This document shows positions 58,745 to 64,000 of a stretch of 64,000 bases of DNA, piece after piece (the first letter of the stretch is position 1; each line of letters begins with the position of its first letter). Both the position numbers and the translations under genes were made by a program. The notes under the pieces are model-generated. The model did no database searches, was not told the origin of the DNA, and saw only the letters and a program-made list of their open reading frames with translations. The DNA is from Desulfatibacillum aliphaticivorans DSM 15576 (GTDB lineage: Bacteria > Desulfobacterota > Desulfobacteria > Desulfobacterales > Desulfatibacillaceae), in NCBI RefSeq assembly GCF_000429905.1, contig NZ_AUCT01000011.1, forward strand, positions 62,001-126,000, written 5' to 3'.

Positions 58745-59929
58745 ATGAAGAAAATATTGCGGTTGATCATTCTTATTTTGATTGTGGCCGGAGGCTTGAC
58801 GTGGACTTTCTTTTTCCGGGAGAAGGACGATCCCAACCTGATTAAGATGTCCGGCAACATTGAAGTGGTGCAGGTGGACCTGGGTTTTGAGCTTTCGGGC
58901 ATTTTAGCGGAGCGGCTGGCGGACGAAGGCGAAACCGTTTCCAAGGGCGACTTGCTGGCGCGGCTGGACGACAGCAATTATGTGTTGCAGGTTAAGCAGG
59001 CCAAGGCGGAGTTGGGATACGCCCAGGCTGTTCTTGACGAATTGGAAGCCGGCAGCAGACCGGAGGAAATCGCCCAGGTCAAGGCCATGGCCTCGCAAAG
59101 GGAATATGCGCTCAAGGAGCTATTAAGCGGAAGCCGGGCTCAGGAAATCAAAGAGGCTGCGGCGGCGTTGGATCAGGCCAAGGCGGGCGCTCTGGCGGCG
59201 GAAAGCAAGGTGGCTTTGGCCAAGGCCGATTACGAGCGGTATCTCAAAATTTTTGAGTCGGGCGGCATCAGCATTCAGGCCGTGCAGACCTACGAAACCC
59301 AGATGGACATTGCCCAACGGGGTTTTGAGGAAGCAAAGGCCCGGGTCCAGGCGGCCAATGAGCGCCTGCATCTGGTCAAGGAAGGGCCTCGCCAGGAGTT
59401 GATCCGCCAGGCGCGGGCGGCCTTGGAGCAGGCTGAGGCGGATTACGAACTGGTCAAAGCCGGGCCACGCAAGGAGAATATCGCCCAGGCCAAAGCCCGG
59501 GTGGAGTCCGCCAGGGAGGCCGTGAAAATCGCCGAAAAACGGGTGCAGGATTCCTTGTTGAAAGCGCCCTTTGACGGGGTGATTCTGGCTAAGTCCGCCG
59601 AGCCGGGGGCGTATATGAACCCTGGAACTCCCGTGGTCACCCTGGCCCAGATGAACACGGTATGGCTCCGCGCCTTTGTAAGCGAGCGGGATCTCGGCCG
59701 CATTCGCTTGGGCATGGAGGTGGAGGTTTCCACCGACGCCTACCCTGACAAGAAATATCCGGGCACATTGAGTTTTATCAGCAGCGAGTCGGAATTCACG
59801 CCCAAGTCCGTCCAGACCTTTGAAGAACGCCTGAACCTCATGTATCGGGTGAAAATCGAATTATCCAACCAGGACATGGCCCTCAAGCCGGGCATGCCGG
59901 CGGACGCCGTCATCAGGATAGCCCAATGA
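58745..59929 (+). CDS. HlyD-family periplasmic adaptor (membrane fusion protein)
   Basis: A 394-residue protein with one N-terminal TM helix (LIILILIVAGGLTWTFFF, about residues 7-24), a biotinyl-lipoyl-like half domain (GNIEVVQVDLGFELSGILAERLADEGETVSKGDLLARLD), a long alpha-helical hairpin with repeated Ala/Gln/Glu heptads and the repeat GSRPEEIAQVKAM/GPRKENIAQAKARV, then the second lipoyl half (DSLLKAPFDGVILAKSAEPGAYM) and a beta-barrel domain. It links the inner-membrane ABC exporter to an outer-membrane channel. The next gene overlaps its stop. Confidence 0.92.
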   Translation: MKKILRLIILILIVAGGLTWTFFFREKDDPNLIKMSGNIEVVQVDLGFELSGILAERLADEGETVSKGDLLARLDDSNYVLQVKQAKAELGYAQAVLDELEAGSRPEEIAQVKAMASQREYALKELLSGSRAQEIKEAAAALDQAKAGALAAESKVALAKADYERYLKIFESGGISIQAVQTYETQMDIAQRGFEEAKARVQAANERLHLVKEGPRQELIRQARAALEQAEADYELVKAGPRKENIAQAKARVESAREAVKIAEKRVQDSLLKAPFDGVILAKSAEPGAYMNPGTPVVTLAQMNTVWLRAFVSERDLGRIRLGMEVEVSTDAYPDKKYPGTLSFISSESEFTPKSVQTFEERLNLMYRVKIELSNQDMALKPGMPADAVIRIAQ

Positions 59930-61869
59930 GCCAGTCAGCGTCTGTCATACAAGCCCGGTCCCTTGTGCGCCGGTTCGACGATCTGACGGCCGTGGACGGG
60001 TTAAGCCTGGAGGTGAAGGCCGGGGAGATTTACGGCCTGGTGGGGCCGGACGGCGCCGGCAAATCCACGACCCTGCGCATGCTGGCCGGCATTCTGCCCA
60101 TTACGGAAGGCGACGCCAGCGTGGCGGGCTTTAATCTTCCGGGTCAGGAGTTTCCCGTGCGGGACCACCTGGCCTACATGAGCCAAAAATTCGGCCTGTA
60201 CCCGGATCTTTCGGTCAAGGAAAACATCGATTTTTACGCGGACCTGTACGGGGTTCCCAAAAAGGGACGCCAAACCCAAATGGACGAATTACTGGATTTC
60301 AGCAACATGCGGCCCTTTAAAAAACGCCTGGCGGGCGCCCTTTCGGGCGGCATGAAGCAAAAACTCCAGTTGGTTTGCGCCCTCATCCACACCCCCAGGG
60401 TGTTGCTGCTGGACGAACCCACCAACGGCGTGGACCCGGTGAGCCGACGGGATTTCTGGAAAATCCTGTACAGGCTTCTGGCCCAGAAAGTCGCCATCTT
60501 GGTCAGCACCGCCTATCTGGACGAGGCGGAGCGCTGCTCCCGGGTGGGTTTGCTGAATAATGGCAAGTTGATCGCCGAAGGCAGGCCCGACGAAATCTGC
60601 AAGCCGCTGGAAGGCAAAATCCTGTCCGTCCGCACATCCAACCCTTGGCTGGCAAACCATATTCTGCGGGAAAAAGCTGCGGTCGCCCGGGACGTAAACC
60701 TGTTCGGGGACACGGTGCATGTGGTTTCGCAGGATTTGGACGGCGCCGCGGCCCAGGCCAGGCACGTCCTGGAAACGGCCGGCGTCGGCATCAAAAGCAT
60801 GCGCAAAATCACGCCCAGCCTGGAGGACATTTTCATAAGAACCCTGGTTTCGGAAGCGGAGGAAAAATCGCCCTCCCCGGCCCTTTCCATAGCGGAGGAA
60901 AATCCGGAAAACGGCAAGGAAAACTCCGTGGAGGTGAAGGGTCTGACCCGCCGGTTCGGCAGTTTTGTCGCCGTGGATAACATCAGCTTTTCGGTGCCCA
61001 AGGGGCAGATTTTCGGATTTCTGGGACCCAACGGGGCGGGCAAAAGCACGACCATTCGCATGCTGTGCGGCCTGCTGGCCCCAAGCTCAGGCCAGGGAAC
61101 GGTCGCGGGCCGGGACGTAAACACCCAGACAGAACAGATCAAGATGAACATCGGGTATATGAGCCAGAAGTTCTCCTTATACGAAGACCTTACCGTGGAG
61201 GAGAACATTCACTTTTACGGGGGCATATACGGGCTTAAGGGAAAAATCCTGGAGGAGCGCAAGGAATGGGCCGTGGCAATGTCCGGGCTGGAAGGCAGGG
61301 AAAAGCATCTGACCGGGCTGTTGGCCGGAGGCTGGAAGCAGCGCCTGGCCCTGGCCTGCGCAGTGCTGCACAAGCCGCCCATCGTGTTTCTGGACGAGCC
61401 CACCAGCGGGGTGGACCCGTTGAGCAGGCGCAAGTTCTGGGACCTGATTTACGAAATGGCCGGCCAGGGCGTAACGGTTTTTGTGACCACCCATTATATG
61501 GAAGAAGCCGAATATTGTCACCGCCTGGCGCTGATCTACAAAGGCCGCATCGTGGCAATGGACGCGCCCCACAGGCTGAAGACCCAAATGTTGGACGTAT
61601 CCGTGCTGGACGTAAGATGCCGCCGCCCCCAGGAGGTCATCGACGCCATTGCGGCCATGGATGCAGTGCAGGACGCGGCCTTATTCGGGGCGGGCCTGCA
61701 CGTGAAGGCGGGCGATCCTGACAAGGCGAAAAAAGCCATCACGGATTTGCTGGAAAAAAGAAACCTGGGTTCGTTTAGTGTAGAAAAAATCCTCCCCAGC
61801 ATGGAGGATGTTTTCGTTTCCCTCATCGAATTGGAAGACCGCAAGGAAGAACAAGGCAGGGCGGCATGA
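59926..61869 (+). CDS. Dual-domain ABC exporter ATPase (RbbA/YhiH-like)
   Basis: A 647-residue protein with two ATPase domains. Domain 1: Walker A GPDGAGKST, signature LSGGMKQK, Walker B LLLDEPTNGVDP; its H-loop position reads VSTAYLDEAE, lacking the switch His. Domain 2 (from about residue 325): GPNGAGKST, signature LAGGWKQR, Walker B VFLDEPTSGVDP and an intact TTHYMEEAE. So domain 1 is probably catalytically weak. It serves the two ABC-2 permeases downstream. The start overlaps the HlyD gene by four bases (ATGA). Confidence 0.92.
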   Translation: MSQSASVIQARSLVRRFDDLTAVDGLSLEVKAGEIYGLVGPDGAGKSTTLRMLAGILPITEGDASVAGFNLPGQEFPVRDHLAYMSQKFGLYPDLSVKENIDFYADLYGVPKKGRQTQMDELLDFSNMRPFKKRLAGALSGGMKQKLQLVCALIHTPRVLLLDEPTNGVDPVSRRDFWKILYRLLAQKVAILVSTAYLDEAERCSRVGLLNNGKLIAEGRPDEICKPLEGKILSVRTSNPWLANHILREKAAVARDVNLFGDTVHVVSQDLDGAAAQARHVLETAGVGIKSMRKITPSLEDIFIRTLVSEAEEKSPSPALSIAEENPENGKENSVEVKGLTRRFGSFVAVDNISFSVPKGQIFGFLGPNGAGKSTTIRMLCGLLAPSSGQGTVAGRDVNTQTEQIKMNIGYMSQKFSLYEDLTVEENIHFYGGIYGLKGKILEERKEWAVAMSGLEGREKHLTGLLAGGWKQRLALACAVLHKPPIVFLDEPTSGVDPLSRRKFWDLIYEMAGQGVTVFVTTHYMEEAEYCHRLALIYKGRIVAMDAPHRLKTQMLDVSVLDVRCRRPQEVIDAIAAMDAVQDAALFGAGLHVKAGDPDKAKKAITDLLEKRNLGSFSVEKILPSMEDVFVSLIELEDRKEEQGRAA

Positions 61870-63008
61870 AAGGCTTTAAATTCCAAAGAATGAGGGCCGT
61901 GGCCCGCAAGGAGTTCATTCACCTGATCCGGGATTGGCGCAGCCTGGCTTTGGCCATAGCCATTCCCGTGTTTCTGATCGCCATATTCGGCTGGGCTTTG
62001 ACCATGGACCTGTCGGACGTGCCCACGGTGGTCTGGGACCAATCAAGCACCCCCCAAAGCCGGGACTATTTAAGCCATTTCCAGGGCTCGCCCTATTTCT
62101 CCGTCAAATACGGCGTGGACAATTACCGGGACATCCAAAAATACCTGGATACGGGCCAGGTGATTGTGGCGCTGGTCATTCCCTGGGATTTCGGGGATCG
62201 CATCCTGGCAGGCAAAACCGCGGACGTCCAGGTGATTGTGGACGGCGCCAACACCAATAACGCCAGCCTGGCTTTAGGATACGTGACCAATCTGAGCCTC
62301 ATATACAACAGCAATATCCGTACGAAAAGAATGGCGGGGAAGCGCCTGGGCGCGACTCCGGGCCAGGCCGTCATTGAGCCTCGGGCCTGGTACAACGCGG
62401 ACCTGAGAAGCCGGAACGTTATCATCCCCGGCATCATCGCCCTGGTTATGGTGGTTATCGCCGCCATGCTCACCAGCGTGACCGTGGCCAGGGAATGGGA
62501 AACCGGCACCATGGAGCAATTGATCAGCACGCCCCTGCGGGTTCCCGAACTAATTCTCGGCAAAATCATGCCGTACTTTGTGGTGGGCCTGACCGACGTG
62601 GCCATAGCCGTGGCCATGGGGCGGTGGATTTTCCACGTGCCTATGCGGGGCAATCCCGGGCTGCTGGTTCTGGCCTCCTCCATCTTTTTGCTGGGCGCCT
62701 TGTTTTTCGGCCTGCTTTTAAGCATCGCCTTAAAAAGCCAGGTGCTGGCCAACCAGATCGCCATTCTGTCGGGATACATGCCCACCCTGCTGCTTTCGGG
62801 CTTTGTGTTCGGCATACACAATATGCCGCTGCCCATCCAGGGAATCACCTATATTGTTCCGGCAAGGTACTTCATCGCCATGCTTCGGGGGATCTACCTG
62901 AAAGGAGTGGGGCTGGAAATCCTGTGGTTAAACGGGCTGTTGCTGACGATCTACGCCGCGGCCATGATGATTTTAGCGCATAAAAAACTCCGGCTTATGC
63001 TGGACTGA
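61866..63008 (+). CDS. ABC-2-type permease 1
   Basis: A 380-residue protein with one N-terminal TM helix, a large extracytoplasmic domain (about residues 50-180) and five C-terminal TM helices. ABC-2 hallmarks are VAREWETGTMEQLISTPLRVPELILGK and LLLSGFVFGIHNMPLPIQGITYIVPARYF. It exports drugs, lipids or similar compounds with permease 2. The start overlaps the ATPase gene by ATGA. Confidence 0.92.
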   Translation: MKGFKFQRMRAVARKEFIHLIRDWRSLALAIAIPVFLIAIFGWALTMDLSDVPTVVWDQSSTPQSRDYLSHFQGSPYFSVKYGVDNYRDIQKYLDTGQVIVALVIPWDFGDRILAGKTADVQVIVDGANTNNASLALGYVTNLSLIYNSNIRTKRMAGKRLGATPGQAVIEPRAWYNADLRSRNVIIPGIIALVMVVIAAMLTSVTVAREWETGTMEQLISTPLRVPELILGKIMPYFVVGLTDVAIAVAMGRWIFHVPMRGNPGLLVLASSIFLLGALFFGLLLSIALKSQVLANQIAILSGYMPTLLLSGFVFGIHNMPLPIQGITYIVPARYFIAMLRGIYLKGVGLEILWLNGLLLTIYAAAMMILAHKKLRLMLD

Positions 63009-63027
63009 CATAATTGAGGGGCGCGCA

Positions 63028-64000
63028 ATGAAAGAACGCATCAAACAAATGCTGATCAAGGAATTCCTCCAGATGTTCCGCGACAAGCGCATGCGGATGG
63101 TCATCATGGTCATGCCCCTGGTCCAATTGACGATTTTATCCATGGCTTTGACCACGGACGTGAAGAACATCAAGGTCGCCATTGTGGACAGGGACAACAC
63201 CGTGGAAAGCCGATCCCTGATTTCCAGGTTTTCGGACTCGCAATATTTTGATGTCGCCGTGACCTTGCGGGACGACTCCCGGCTTCCCCAAATGCTGGAT
63301 AAGGGAGAAGTTCTGGCCGCCATCTCCATCCCCTACGGCTTTTCCGAAGACTTGAAATCCGGCAAGCAATCTCCAGTGCAGATCATTTGCGATGGAATCT
63401 TCAGCAATGACACGGCCATCATCATGAATTACGCCGGGCAGGTGACGGCCTTGTTCAACAGCCGGCATCTGGAAAAGGTCGCGGGAAAAATCGCCGACGC
63501 CGTCAACCTGGAAGGCCGGGCCTGGTACAATCCCAATTTGGAAAGCAAGTTCTATTACGTGCCCGGATTGATTGCGGTGATGCTGATTCTTGTGGGGCTG
63601 GTGCTCACCAGCATGGCCATTGTGCGGGAGAAGGAGATCGGCACCATCGAACAGGTGATGGTCACGCCCATCCGCAAGAGCGAGTTCATCATCGGCAAGA
63701 CCCTGCCTTTTTTAATCACGGGGTACGTGACCATGACCCTGATGTTCATCATCGCCTATCTCGTCTTTGGGATACGCATCCAGGGGTCTTTGTTGCTGCT
63801 TTACGCATGCTCGGGCGTGTACATCACGGGAAATCTGGGTTTGGCGTTATTGGTGAGCGTGACGGCCAGAACCCAGCAGCAGGCCTTGCTGACCGCCTTT
63901 TTGATTATTGTGCCGGCGATCTTGCTGAGCGGGTTTATCTTTCCCATTCACAACATGCCGGAAGGCGTGCAGGCGGCGACCATCTTCAATCCCATGCGAT
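63028..64000 (+). CDS. ABC-2-type permease 2, N-terminal part (cut by window edge)
   Basis: The open frame runs from the ATG at 63028 (GAGGGG upstream) to the window end without a stop, about 324 codons. It begins MKERIKQMLIKEFLQMFRDKR and has the same order as permease 1: TM1, extracytoplasmic domain, then REKEIGTIEQVMVTPIRKSEFIIGK and LLSGFIFPIHNMPEGVQ near the edge. It is paralogous to permease 1 and would form the heterodimeric membrane part. About 50 residues are missing. Confidence 0.9.
   Translation, partial: MKERIKQMLIKEFLQMFRDKRMRMVIMVMPLVQLTILSMALTTDVKNIKVAIVDRDNTVESRSLISRFSDSQYFDVAVTLRDDSRLPQMLDKGEVLAAISIPYGFSEDLKSGKQSPVQIICDGIFSNDTAIIMNYAGQVTALFNSRHLEKVAGKIADAVNLEGRAWYNPNLESKFYYVPGLIAVMLILVGLVLTSMAIVREKEIGTIEQVMVTPIRKSEFIIGKTLPFLITGYVTMTLMFIIAYLVFGIRIQGSLLLLYACSGVYITGNLGLALLVSVTARTQQQALLTAFLIIVPAILLSGFIFPIHNMPEGVQAATIFNPMR

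Overview
The window is a bacterial chromosome segment of roughly 55-58% GC by eye, with no rRNA, tRNA, CRISPR array or intact insertion sequence that I can see. The gene set points to a free-living anaerobic, probably sulfate-reducing member of the Desulfobacterota (former Deltaproteobacteria). It combines a branched-chain-type organic acid importer with an acyl-CoA ligase, a biotin-type acyl-CoA carboxyltransferase, a nickel ECF transporter beside hyp hydrogenase-maturation genes, TRAP and ABC binding proteins, and large hybrid histidine kinases. A Desulfatibacillum-like organism would fit, but that is inference from gene content and style, not a database match.

Layout. 1-1.5 kb: the start of a metallo-beta-lactamase-fold gene and two AT-rich unknown membrane/lipoprotein genes. 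1.6-9.0 kb, minus strand: MerR-type regulator, then livK-H-M-G-F and an acyl-CoA ligase, an import-and-activate operon that ends in a hairpin at 1556-1603. 9.0-12.6 kb: a B12-binding/radical SAM enzyme behind a 19-bp inverted repeat, then a CPA1 Na+/H+ antiporter. 12.9-17.1 kb: a periplasmic solute-binding protein translationally coupled to a four-PAS hybrid histidine kinase. 17.2-18.2 kb: an ArsR-DUF2087-GIY-YIG fusion with a clear sigma-70 promoter and palindromic operator. 18.4-23.0 kb: two paralogous TPR lipoproteins, each followed by repeat-rich DNA. 23.9-27.6 kb: dnaX, ybaB, recR and a Cys-cluster gene.

28.1-32.1 kb: a predicted nickel ECF transporter, NikK (DUF4198), NikM, NikL, NikQ and NikO, preceded by a leader with a promoter, an inverted repeat and an intrinsic terminator; NikO carries a histidine-rich tail. 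32.1-36.0 kb: an SGNH hydrolase, an alpha/beta hydrolase and an M48 peptidase. 36.0-40.8 kb, minus strand: hypC-hypF-hypD-hypE. The nickel importer and the hyp genes together would supply and assemble the NiFe(CN)2CO site of [NiFe] hydrogenases whose structural genes lie outside the window. 41.2-43.4 kb: a Sel1-repeat protein, a 50-residue small protein and a lipoprotein. 43.8-48.6 kb: an orphan TRAP binding protein and a second hybrid kinase.

48.6-50.4 kb, minus strand: a visibly AT-richer two-gene operon of a ComF-like phosphoribosyltransferase and a DprA/Smf-like protein, the best candidate here for an under-described (possibly defence-related) system. 50.5-54.2 kb: MscS-type channel and CorA. 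54.4-55.0 kb: a RelE/XRE toxin-antitoxin pair. 56.3-57.8 kb: acyl-CoA carboxylase carboxyltransferase. 58.0-64.0 kb: TetR regulator, HlyD-type fusion protein, dual-ATPase ABC protein and two ABC-2 permeases, the last cut by the window edge.

The most unusual non-coding signal is a family of nine intergenic repeats (20.7-55.8 kb, both strands). Each has two adjacent hairpins whose stems differ in sequence between copies but remain paired, and three pairs of copies sit as inverted ends of composite elements of about 225-240 bp. They are mixed with other palindromic repeats in the gene-free stretches at 20.6-21.4, 23.0-23.9, 27.6-28.1, 33.2-33.8 and 55.1-56.2 kb.
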